Assembly (NCBI GenBank): GCA_001513395.1
Contig: LFTP01000066.1
Location: 1 to 8,147, forward strand
Source: Clostridia bacterium DTU080
GTDB taxonomy: Bacteria > Bacillota > Limnochordia > DTU080
DNA length: 8,147 nt
Direction: 5' to 3'
Part shown: piece after piece, positions 1-6,360 of the stretch
How positions within the stretch are numbered: the stretch's first letter is position 1
How the letters are laid out: each line of letters opens with the position of its first letter
Notes under the pieces: generated by a model
The model's database searches: none
Told to the model about the DNA's origin: nothing
Seen by the model: the letters and a program-made list of their open reading frames with translations, nothing else
Made by a program: the position numbers and the translations under genes

Positions 1-396
1 TGTAATGCCCGAAGCTCTCGAGAGTGGTTGAGCCAGCGACTGTAGCCGCACATGGCCGACCCTCGCGGACCAACAGGCGATACGGTCAAGTGCTCTACTG
101 CGGTCTCTCGTCAACTGTCCGCACCTCGCCCAAGCGGGCTTTGAGTGTCGGTACCAAAGACCTGATCGATATCCTGTGACAAACTTCCCCGGCCTTCAGA
201 TCCGGATGCAGCGACTGGGGTAGCGCACCACTGGCTATCCAAACGCGTTTGTAATAGCGTCGTCACAAATACTCTCGCTTTGAGGACAAAAAGACACCGG
301 CACAAGCAGGAACCGACATACAAATCGCTAAACCTCCTTGATGGGCAACAGTGACATCATCGGTACAAATCACTTGCTTCTGCGCCGGAGTTGTCA

Positions 397-405
397 TGTT
401 ACAAT
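397..405 (+). promoter_or_regulatory. Extended -10 promoter (TGtTACAAT)
   Basis: TG at 397-398, one base, then TACAAT at 400-405 forms an extended -10 element. Promoters of this type need little or no -35; the nearest -35-like hexamer, TTGCTT at 374-379, is 20 bases away, which is long. Transcription would start near 412, just upstream of a GGAGGT Shine-Dalgarno (430-435) and of the hairpin at 455-484. The match is inferred from consensus only. Confidence 0.4.
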
Positions 406-443
406 GTGCTAAGGCGTATTTCGACGTATGGAGGTCCCGAGGC

Positions 444-800
444 GTGATGAGATGGCTGAGCACAAGTGATCTCAGCTTTTTTTTCATAGCATTTTGTGCG
501 CTGACCATCGCTGTGGTCTCCACACAGAGTCTCATTCTCATCGCCTCTCCCGCCGCGGACCGCTTTCCAACCGGTGCGAGTTTCCTGGCCCCGGCGCAAA
601 CGCTTTTTATCCGCGATAAAGAGTCCCAAAAGACATCGTTACCATTGCAGATGACGATGATCGCCGTTGGCTTGGCTTTCCGCATCAGCTTGACCGCGCA
701 GAAGCATTGCCCAGATTATTTTCCTACTCCTGCCTCATTGCCCACGGATTACCGTCTGTTTTTCTTACTGCCCATCTTTAACAGCAAATACAAAGACTGA
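444..800 (+). CDS. Doubtful small membrane protein (hypothetical)
   Basis: This frame of about 118 codons starts at GTG 444 or ATG 447, preceded by GGAGGT at 430-435 with 8 or 11 bases of spacing, and lies downstream of an extended -10 promoter. The predicted protein has an N-terminal hydrophobic stretch of about 25 residues (FFFIAFCALTIAVV and on), so it could be a signal-anchored small protein. Against it: only about a fifth of codons begin with G, low for a real bacterial gene; the first codons contain a terminator-like hairpin and T8; and no family is recognised. It ends 69 bases before secDF. It may be a chance ORF on a short regulatory transcript. Confidence 0.25.
   Translation: MMRWLSTSDLSFFFIAFCALTIAVVSTQSLILIASPAADRFPTGASFLAPAQTLFIRDKESQKTSLPLQMTMIAVGLAFRISLTAQKHCPDYFPTPASLPTDYRLFFLLPIFNSKYKD
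455..484 (+). terminator. Intrinsic terminator or attenuator before secDF
   Basis: GCTGAG (455-460) pairs with CTCAGC (471-476), extendable by a G-U pair, around a 10-base loop, and eight T follow directly (477-484). This is a good Rho-independent terminator. A second helix, TGAGAT (448-453) with ATCTCA (469-474), overlaps the 3' arm and cannot form at the same time, so the leader could switch between terminating and antiterminating folds. It would end a transcript of about 73 nt from the promoter at 397-405, or terminate a gene to the left of the window. Confidence 0.5.
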
Positions 801-827
801 CCCCCTGCAACTGCCGTACAATCGTCG

Positions 828-840
828 TTTCGCTGCGAAA
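828..840. promoter_or_regulatory. Perfect odd-centred dyad in the secDF leader
   Basis: TTTCGC (828-833) and GCGAAA (835-840) form a perfect inverted repeat around a single T. It lies just after a TACAAT -10-like hexamer (817-822), about where transcription would start, and 15 bases before the secDF Shine-Dalgarno. A one-base centre is too tight for an RNA hairpin, so an operator for a dimeric repressor is the more natural reading. No regulator is identified and chance is possible. Confidence 0.25.
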
Positions 841-869
841 GCACTTGCACACCACAGAGGGGGATATCC

Positions 870-2945
870 ATGATTCCTAAGAATGAACGTTGGAAAGCCG
901 TTGCCATCGCGGTGCTTATAGTCGCCGCCGCCATTATGATCTGGCTTCGTCCGCTTCATCTGGGCCTTGATCTGCGGGGCGGAACCAGCATAATCCTCGA
1001 AGCCGATACCGGCGGAAAACCCCTTGAGAGCGGCACTCTCGAGCAGATGATCGGCGTCATCGAACGGCGTGTCAACCAGCTCGGCTTAGCCGAGAGTGTC
1101 ATCCAACGCCGCGGCACCGATCGGATTGCAGTGGAGTTGCCCGGCTACGACGATCAAGAGTCAGCCATAGCTGCTTTGGGTAAGACCGCTCAGTTGACCA
1201 TGAGCGATGAGCACGGCAATGTTATCATCACCGGTGCCGAACTAAAAGATGCCATACTCTCCCGAGACAACTTCGGGCGTCCGGCCGTCGCGGTAACCTT
1301 CAACCCGGACGGTGCGGCCAAATTCGCTGAGTTTACACGGGCGAACGTCGGACGTCCCATAGTCATCCGCTTGGATGAAGAGATTCTTTCCACAGCTGTC
1401 ATCCAAGAGCCTATCACCGACGGCCGAGGACAGATCAGCGGACGCTTTACGGTTGAGGAAGCCAAAGAGTTGGCCGCTTTGTTGCGGGCCGGAGCCCTCC
1501 CGGTTCCGGTCAAGGTCATCGGCGCCCAGACCGTCGGTCCCAGCCTGGGCCAGGCTTCTGTGCAGCAGAGCCTGCGGGCCGCCATCATAGGGGTGATTGG
1601 CACCCTAGTCTTCATGCTTCTCGTCTATCGCGGTCTCGGCGTGGTTGCCGCTTTGGCTCTGACCATCTACGGTGTTTTGGTCGCCGGCGGACTGATGGGC
1701 ATGGGCGCTGTACTCACCCTGCCGGGTATTGCCGGTCTGATGCTTTCGGTCGGTATGGCCGTTGACGGCAACGTTTTGATCTTCGAGCGCGCCAAAGAGG
1801 AGTACAAAAACACGGACAACGTCTACGCCTCCATACGTAAAGGTTACGAGCGGGCGATGACGGCGATCGTCGACTCCAACCTAACCACCGTACTGGCAGC
1901 CGTGATCCTGTTTTTCCTGTCAACAGGTGCCGTCCGGGGGTTTGCGGTTACTCTCGGCATAGGTACACTGGCCAGCTTCCTCACCGCAGTCACGGCGTCG
2001 CGCATCTTGACGTATATCTTGGCCGGCATAGGTCTGGACAAGCGTCCGGGGGTGTTGGGTCTCACCACGAGATTTAAGTCTACCAACTGGAACGTAGTGG
2101 GACGTCGCAATGTGTGTTTCGGCATCTTTGGGGCACTGATTATCATCAGCTTGCTCGCCATGGTATCGAGAGGTTTCAACTACGGTCTGGATTTCGCCGG
2201 CGGTACACTCGTCGAGGTGCAGACGAATCGCAGCCTCAGCCTGTCGGAGATTGAAAAGCATACGAAGAACGCCGGCATCTCCAACGTTTTGATCCAGCCC
2301 AGCCAACAGTCATTCTCACTCAAGGGCAAGGATCTGCCCCGAGAAGATGTCGATAGACTGCTGGACTCACTCAAAGAGGAAAACCTGGAGCCGCGTTTGA
2401 CTCGGCAGGAGTACGTAGGTCCCACCATCGGACGTGAGCTTCGCGAAAAGGCCGTGTTGGCACTGCTTCTGGCTCTGCTCGGACAGATCATCTACGTCAG
2501 CGTCCGTTTTGAGTGGCGCCTGGCTGTGGCGGCCGTGGGTGGCTTGTTAAACGACGTACTGTTAATGACAGGTCTGTTCGCCCTGCTTCAGTTGGAGATC
2601 GACAGCACCTTCGTCGCCGCTTTGCTCACCGTGGCTGGTTATTCCATCAACGATACGGTGGTCGTCTATGACCGCATCAGGGAGAATCGCAGACTCTACC
2701 GGGACGCCGAGTGGGCCGATCTGGTCAATAACGCCATCAACCAGACAGTGTCCCGCTCGATGAACACAGGTCTGTCGACATTGATCGTCCTTATTGCTCT
2801 GCTGCTTTTGGGCGATAACACCCTGTTTAACTTCAGCTTGGCTCTGTTCACCGGTATTGTGGTGGGCACGTTCTCGTCGATGTTTCTCGTCAGTCCTCTG
2901 GTCGCCGTCTGGCATGACGACAAACGAACTCGTCCAAGACGATAG
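870..2945 (+). CDS. secDF: Protein translocase subunit SecDF (single-chain SecD-SecF fusion)
   Basis: SecDF is the inner-membrane RND-type partner of SecYEG that uses the proton gradient to complete export of secreted proteins. The 691-residue chain contains both halves. SecD: TM1 at about 10-27, the motif LGLDLRGG (31-38), a large extracytoplasmic P1 region (about 40-228), then five TM segments including VGMAVDGNVLIFERAKEEY (294-312). SecF: TM from about 414, GLDFAGG (439-445), the P4 region to about 520, then GYSINDTVVVYDRIRENRR (590-608) and SRSMNT (628-633). D299, D595 and R629 align with the proton-relay residues D340, D637 and R671 of Thermus SecDF, so it looks active; the usual Ala after the first Asp is Gly here. 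The length is slightly below Bacillus SecDF. Start ATG 870 has AGAGGGGG six bases upstream. The gene appears monocistronic, with a terminator 29 bases after the stop. A possible -10 TACAAT (817-822) has only a weak -35. Confidence 0.97.
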   Translation: MIPKNERWKAVAIAVLIVAAAIMIWLRPLHLGLDLRGGTSIILEADTGGKPLESGTLEQMIGVIERRVNQLGLAESVIQRRGTDRIAVELPGYDDQESAIAALGKTAQLTMSDEHGNVIITGAELKDAILSRDNFGRPAVAVTFNPDGAAKFAEFTRANVGRPIVIRLDEEILSTAVIQEPITDGRGQISGRFTVEEAKELAALLRAGALPVPVKVIGAQTVGPSLGQASVQQSLRAAIIGVIGTLVFMLLVYRGLGVVAALALTIYGVLVAGGLMGMGAVLTLPGIAGLMLSVGMAVDGNVLIFERAKEEYKNTDNVYASIRKGYERAMTAIVDSNLTTVLAAVILFFLSTGAVRGFAVTLGIGTLASFLTAVTASRILTYILAGIGLDKRPGVLGLTTRFKSTNWNVVGRRNVCFGIFGALIIISLLAMVSRGFNYGLDFAGGTLVEVQTNRSLSLSEIEKHTKNAGISNVLIQPSQQSFSLKGKDLPREDVDRLLDSLKEENLEPRLTRQEYVGPTIGRELREKAVLALLLALLGQIIYVSVRFEWRLAVAAVGGLLNDVLLMTGLFALLQLEIDSTFVAALLTVAGYSINDTVVVYDRIRENRRLYRDAEWADLVNNAINQTVSRSMNTGLSTLIVLIALLLLGDNTLFNFSLALFTGIVVGTFSSMFLVSPLVAVWHDDKRTRPRR

Positions 2946-2973
2946 ATCACTCAAGGCGGCCATAAAGGCTATG

Positions 2974-3000
2974 GAGGGGACCTTGGTGTCCCCTCTTTTT
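2974..3000 (+). terminator. Intrinsic terminator of secDF
   Basis: GAGGGGAC (2974-2981) and GTCCCCTC (2988-2995) form a perfect 8-bp GC-rich stem with a 6-base loop, followed immediately by TTTTT (2996-3000). It sits 29 bases after the secDF stop codon and upstream of a separate promoter, so secDF and the next gene are probably transcribed separately. Confidence 0.92.
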
Positions 3001-3001
3001 G

Positions 3002-3030
3002 TTGCTGAGGAGGCTTTTTTCGGGCATAAT
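3002..3030 (+). promoter_or_regulatory. Sigma-A type promoter of the HEAT/methyltransferase-like gene
   Basis: TTGCTG (3002-3007) and CATAAT (3025-3030) are separated by exactly 17 bases, a near-consensus housekeeping promoter. Transcription would start near 3037, giving a leader of about 23 bases before the ATG at 3060. It begins right after the secDF terminator, which supports a new transcription unit. Confidence 0.65.
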
Positions 3031-3059
3031 GAGTAACGATACGAAGGGACGGTTCAGTT

Positions 3060-4652
3060 ATGCCGACACCAAGGCGACCTCAACACCCATCTCGCGACCG
3101 CGTGGCCCGACGGTCTCCGTCACGGAGCACTCAGAAACCCGCTTCATCGGATTCTTCCCAACTGATGCAAGATTATATAGAAAGGCTCATCGCCGCCAGG
3201 GGTGAGGAGCTGCAGACAGTGGCTCGGCGGATGGCCCGCCACGGCAACGATGCCATCTCCGCCGTCGATCGTCTGCTCAACTCGCGGGACAGGCACTTGC
3301 GCCTGGCCGCTACTATGGTGCTCAGTCATGTCAGCCATCCTCGAGCCGTGGCCGGACTCATCCATGCCTTGGGCGACGAGGACAACCTGGTTCGCCTTCA
3401 AGCCGCTGTAGGACTCGGTCAGTATAAAACGCGTCAAGCTCGTAACGCTTTGCTTTCAGCCTTTCCCGACAGATTGCCGAGCATATCTATTGCCCTGCTG
3501 CGCTCCATGGAGAACATGATAACCCCGGAGATGGTGCAGGCTCTGCAAGCCATGGACGGTCAGCAACTGGCCCCCCGGGTCCGCGCGGAGATGGAGAGAA
3601 TACTGGCCCGCTACCGGATCAAAGATCAAAGGCAACGCACGCAGTCTTCGAGTGCCATATCTCCTCCCTTGGCCACTGCACCCTGGCTGCGCCGGCTTCC
3701 CGGAGGTCTGTGTGTCGGACGCGCCATTCGGGGCCTTGAAAAGACCGTCGCCGCCGTCTTGTCCTGGCGCCTGCCCGCCGCCCGGATTATCGAGGTCAAT
3801 GAGGGATCGGTCTGCTTTAGCCTGAACAAAGGCGACATGCCGCAACTGGTTCAAGTGCGGTCGCTTCAATCGGTGTCACTGCGCCTCGAACGCAGCCCGA
3901 GCGTGAGACTGACCGAAGACGAAGAACTCATTGAGATCATGAGCGAGTTCGCCCACACCAAGGGATTGCAGTCTCTGCTTATCACCGGTGACATGACCGC
4001 GGTGGACGGCAGGATGCTGGGTCATCGGCTTCGATTGCGCAGCGCCAGACCTCCCGGTTATGCTCACACCCTGCGTATACATGTCACGGAACATGAAGTG
4101 TTTGTAGAGTTTTTGAGTCCCGTCGACTATCCCACTATCCGCGATCTTGCGCCGCTGTCCAGACCGCTGGCCTCCTGTTTGGCCGCCCTCAGCGTCACCG
4201 GAGCGGAGGATGTCTTCTGCGATCCATTCTGCGAGGACGGAACTGTGGTTATAGAGCGCGCTCTTTTGGGTCCCTGGGCCCAAGCCTACGGATACGCCTT
4301 GTCCGACTCACGTTTGCCGACCGCTCAGGAGGCCTGGAGAGTCTTGGCCCCTTTGAGCGAAAACCCGGTCGAATCAGTGCGATTTGGCGGTTGGCAACAG
4401 GGACGACTGCCTCTTGAGGATAAAAGCGTTGATGCCATGGCCTCTGTCTTGAATCGTGAGACGCTTCTCATGCTTGATCGAAGGCATCCGGCGGAAATAA
4501 GCCGAGTCCTCCGACCGGGAGGGCGAACGATCTTCCTGTTGGCAGACGATACCGATCTGGTCGAGCAACTTCAAGAACATGGGCTGAAAAAATGCCAACA
4601 GATTACGGTAGGTGAGCCTCCGCTCGGACAGATCGTCGTGCTCACAAAATGA
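3060..4652 (+). CDS. HEAT-repeat protein fused to THUMP-like and degenerate TrmN/RlmL-type methyltransferase domains
   Basis: The 530-residue protein has four parts. Residues 1-35 are a basic, probably disordered tail. Residues about 48-190 are alpha-helical HEAT-like repeats (for example RHLRLAATMVLSHVSHPRAVAGLIHAL, 78-104, given here as a region around VLSHVSHPRAVAGL). Residues about 215-280 fit the THUMP-like N-terminal pattern of COG0116 RNA methyltransferases (RGLEKTVAAVL, then GSVCFSL). Residues about 335-530 resemble their Rossmann domain: DVFCDPFCEDGTVVIERAL (384-402) corresponds to SAM-binding motif I, usually DPxCGSGTxxIEAA. Motif IV, usually NPPYG, is replaced around VDAMASVLNRETLL (457-470), so base methylation is doubtful and it may bind RNA or SAM only. 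ATG 3060 fits the promoter at 3002-3030 and has AAGGGA upstream; ATG 3165 would drop the basic tail. The neighbours give no pathway. Confidence 0.85.
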   Translation: MPTPRRPQHPSRDRVARRSPSRSTQKPASSDSSQLMQDYIERLIAARGEELQTVARRMARHGNDAISAVDRLLNSRDRHLRLAATMVLSHVSHPRAVAGLIHALGDEDNLVRLQAAVGLGQYKTRQARNALLSAFPDRLPSISIALLRSMENMITPEMVQALQAMDGQQLAPRVRAEMERILARYRIKDQRQRTQSSSAISPPLATAPWLRRLPGGLCVGRAIRGLEKTVAAVLSWRLPAARIIEVNEGSVCFSLNKGDMPQLVQVRSLQSVSLRLERSPSVRLTEDEELIEIMSEFAHTKGLQSLLITGDMTAVDGRMLGHRLRLRSARPPGYAHTLRIHVTEHEVFVEFLSPVDYPTIRDLAPLSRPLASCLAALSVTGAEDVFCDPFCEDGTVVIERALLGPWAQAYGYALSDSRLPTAQEAWRVLAPLSENPVESVRFGGWQQGRLPLEDKSVDAMASVLNRETLLMLDRRHPAEISRVLRPGGRTIFLLADDTDLVEQLQEHGLKKCQQITVGEPPLGQIVVLTK

Positions 4653-4656
4653 AAAC

Positions 4657-4693
4657 GGGCGAGGGAAACGGGCCCTTCCCGCTTTCCTCGCCC
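4657..4693. terminator. Bidirectional terminator between convergent genes
   Basis: Arms 4657-4672 and 4678-4693 pair over 16 positions with one G-U pair and one A-C mismatch around the loop CCCTT. TTTT (4698-4701) follows on the plus strand, and the minus strand reads GTTTTCATTTT after the stem. The hairpin begins 5 bases after the stop of the methyltransferase-like gene and ends 8 bases before the stop of the amidohydrolase, so it can serve both. Confidence 0.85.
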
Positions 4694-4700
4694 TGCGTTT

Positions 4701-5876
4701 TCAAAGCGCCTGCTCTCCACTGATCCACACCTTGCAGACCCGCGAGCGGACATCGAATGGATGTCCCGACCACAACACCAAATCAGCATCCTTGCCCGCT
4801 TCAATGCTCCCGAGCCGTGAATCAAGTCCCAAAATGCGCGCCGGGTTGATGGTCAACGCTGCCAGCGTCCTGTCTTCCGGCATTCCTGCCTTCATCACCA
4901 GCGCGCCGACAATCGGCAGTTGCTCTATGGGGACCACGGGATGATCGGTGGTTAAGGCCACGATTACGCCGGCTCGATCCAGGATACCCGGAGTGGCGAA
5001 ACTCTTATCTTTGACCTCCACTTTCGATCGGGAACTCATGGTGGGCCCGACAATCGCCGGGACTCCTTTTTCAGCCAAGAAATCCGCTATCTTGTGCCCC
5101 TCGGTGCAGTGCTCGATGACGATGCGTACGCCGTACTCCTCCGCAATCCGAATGGCCGTGACGATGTCATCGGCCCGGTGCGCGTGCGCCCGCAGAGGGA
5201 TCTCGCCGCGAATCACCGGCAACAGCGCTTCAAGCTTGAGATCCGTTTCACAAAAATCTCCTTTTTCAGCAGCTCGAGCTTTTTTCGTCTCGTAATCCCG
5301 GGCCTTGGTCAGCCATTCGCGCAACAAGGCGGCGGTAGCCATACGTGTCGAAGGCGCCTTATCTTTGGCCCGATAGACACGCTTGGGATTCTCCCCTAAG
5401 GCGACCTTCATACCCACCCTGTCTGCGATAAGCATCTCCTCGACAATATTCCCCCGGGTATGGACAACGGCGGCCGAACCGCCGATGACGTTGGCGCTTC
5501 CCGGAACAACACAGACAGCGGTCACTCCGCCGTGCAAGGCATCCTGGACGCCCATTTCGTGCGGGTTGATGCCGTCGATCACCCGCATATCCGGAGTAAC
5601 CGGAGAGGTGCTTTCGTTGTAGTCCGCGCCTTCCCAACCGATGCCTTGTTCGTGGACCCCAAGATGCGAATGAGCGTCTATGATACCGGGCATAAGTACG
5701 CCGCCTTCTCCGTCAACGATCGTCGCCCGACCGGCGGATAGTGCGGCTTCAACCTCCGGACCGAGATTGTCCGGCTTGCCGACTGCGATTATCTTGCCGT
5801 CTTCCCAGGCCACGGCGCCGTCGACGATGGGTTCCGAAGTGACGGGATAGACCGTAACGTTTTTGACTATAATCAC
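4701..5876 (-). CDS. Metal-dependent amidohydrolase, imidazolonepropionase-like (COG1228 type)
   Basis: This is a cytoplasmic hydrolase of the amidohydrolase superfamily; such enzymes cleave C-N bonds in cyclic amides, dipeptide-like or related substrates using one or two metal ions. The substrate cannot be read from sequence. Of 391 residues, about 1-55 and 350-391 form the composite beta-sandwich (GKIIAVG; GSIEAGKDADLVLWSG) and the middle is a TIM barrel. Metal and catalytic signature residues are visible: DAHSH (H69, H71), RAHAH (H231, H233), IEHCTEG (H256) and TTDHPV (D311). GENPKRVY (161-168) is typical of this subfamily. No signal peptide is seen. GTG 5876 is preferred because AGGTGG (5882-5887, minus strand) lies five bases upstream; GTG 5885 is an in-frame alternative with a poorer site. 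The gene converges on its left neighbour, and its leader carries a hairpin with a T-tract (5896-5929). Confidence 0.93.
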   Translation of the reverse strand: MIIVKNVTVYPVTSEPIVDGAVAWEDGKIIAVGKPDNLGPEVEAALSAGRATIVDGEGGVLMPGIIDAHSHLGVHEQGIGWEGADYNESTSPVTPDMRVIDGINPHEMGVQDALHGGVTAVCVVPGSANVIGGSAAVVHTRGNIVEEMLIADRVGMKVALGENPKRVYRAKDKAPSTRMATAALLREWLTKARDYETKKARAAEKGDFCETDLKLEALLPVIRGEIPLRAHAHRADDIVTAIRIAEEYGVRIVIEHCTEGHKIADFLAEKGVPAIVGPTMSSRSKVEVKDKSFATPGILDRAGVIVALTTDHPVVPIEQLPIVGALVMKAGMPEDRTLAALTINPARILGLDSRLGSIEAGKDADLVLWSGHPFDVRSRVCKVWISGEQAL

Positions 5877-5895
5877 GGTAACCACCTGCCTTGTT

Positions 5896-5929
5896 AAAAA
5901 AACCTCGACAAGAACGCCTTTTGTTCTTG
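5896..5929 (-). terminator. Hairpin with T7 upstream of the amidohydrolase
   Basis: On the minus strand CAAGAAC (5929-5923) pairs with GTTCTTG (5915-5909) around a 7-base loop, then six bases, then TTTTTTT (5902-5896). It lies 10 bases after the TAG that closes a decayed minus-strand reading frame and about 20 bases before the amidohydrolase start. The gap between stem and T-tract is larger than usual. It could be the terminator of the lost upstream gene or an attenuator in the amidohydrolase leader. Confidence 0.45.
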
Positions 5930-5939
5930 ATGAATCGTA

Positions 5940-6360
5940 CTACTCCATAACCCGATGAGTACCTTCTTGCGCGGTGCCAATAAGGTTTATGAAGGAGCTC
6001 CAACCGTCCTGGCGGAAACATGTATCAAGCATGACGTACATCCGTTGGGCACAGGCCTTGATGACCTGCACGAGCCTCGTTGAACACTTCGGCCTTCTCG
6101 GCCGTCCCTGGCCCGTGAGGTCCGGTCATGTACTGCGCCGTCCGCAAACTCAACCAGCCTCAGTTCGTCCGATGGTGAGTTGTGACAAATGAGATAGACA
6201 CCCTGGGATGCTTCACCGACTCCGGGCTCTGCGGCAGGTGGTTAAGCAGCTAGGATATCAAGGCAATGAGTAGTGTCATCTGTATGAACCGCTCGATAGC
6301 ATTGGCGAAAAGACCGTTACGACCAACGACATGGGTATGCCCTGAATAAGGTATTCGTGC
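5940..6360 (-). pseudogene. Possible decayed gene, frameshifted, unidentified
   Basis: No intact frame exists, but coding-like stretches line up on the minus strand. They are 6360-6253 (ending in NAIERFIQMTLLIALIS before an in-frame TAG at 6252-6250), 6249-6200, 6199-6137 (YLICHNSPSDELRLVEFADG), 6135-6067 (YMTGPHGPGTAEKAEVFNEA), and 6065-5943 (VIKACAQRMYVMLDTCFRQD and on), closed by TAG 5942-5940. Single extra bases at 6136 and 6066 would explain two of the breaks. First codon positions are G-rich and third positions GC-rich in the last two stretches, and a hairpin follows the stop by 10 bases. I do not recognise the family. Chance alignment of open frames in GC-rich DNA is the alternative. 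Confidence 0.3.

Larger units (their letters stand above)
1..869. other. Long intergenic stretch upstream of secDF, no confident gene
   Basis: No reading frame here combines a good start, coding-like codon usage and a recognisable protein. A minus-strand frame (685 down to about 470) has G-rich first codon positions but no Shine-Dalgarno and no recognisable domain, so it could be a relic. The supportable content is an extended -10 promoter (397-405), a hairpin plus eight T (455-484), a weak ORF (444-800), a dyad TTTCGC-T-GCGAAA (828-840), and a TACAAT hexamer (817-822) with only a poor -35. A perfect palindrome CTCTCGAGAG lies at 15-24. A short hairpin GCCC-AAGC-GGGC followed by TTT (128-142) may be a weak terminator of a gene left of the window. 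Confidence 0.6.

Noticed and set aside
263..685. Minus-strand ORF of 140 codons upstream of secDF
   Set aside because: First codon positions are G-rich up to about 470, but there is no Shine-Dalgarno and no recognised domain, and the rest is unlike coding sequence. It is mentioned only as a possible relic.
1190..1615. Minus-strand ORF of 141 codons inside secDF
   Set aside because: It lies fully antisense to a highly conserved secDF and has no recognisable motif; it is a shadow frame. Other antisense ORFs within secDF (for example 1844-2179, 2562-2963) were rejected for the same reason.
3029..3205. Alternative ORF starting at ATG 3029 before the HEAT gene
   Set aside because: The ATG overlaps the -10 box of the promoter and would lie upstream of the predicted transcript start; the frame overlaps the larger gene by about 145 bases and has no similarity.
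3876..4283. Minus-strand ORF antisense to the methyltransferase-like gene
   Set aside because: The plus-strand frame has the conserved motifs; this is a shadow.
5094..5741. Plus-strand ORFs within the amidohydrolase
   Set aside because: They are antisense to a gene with clear metal-binding motifs and show no domain of their own.
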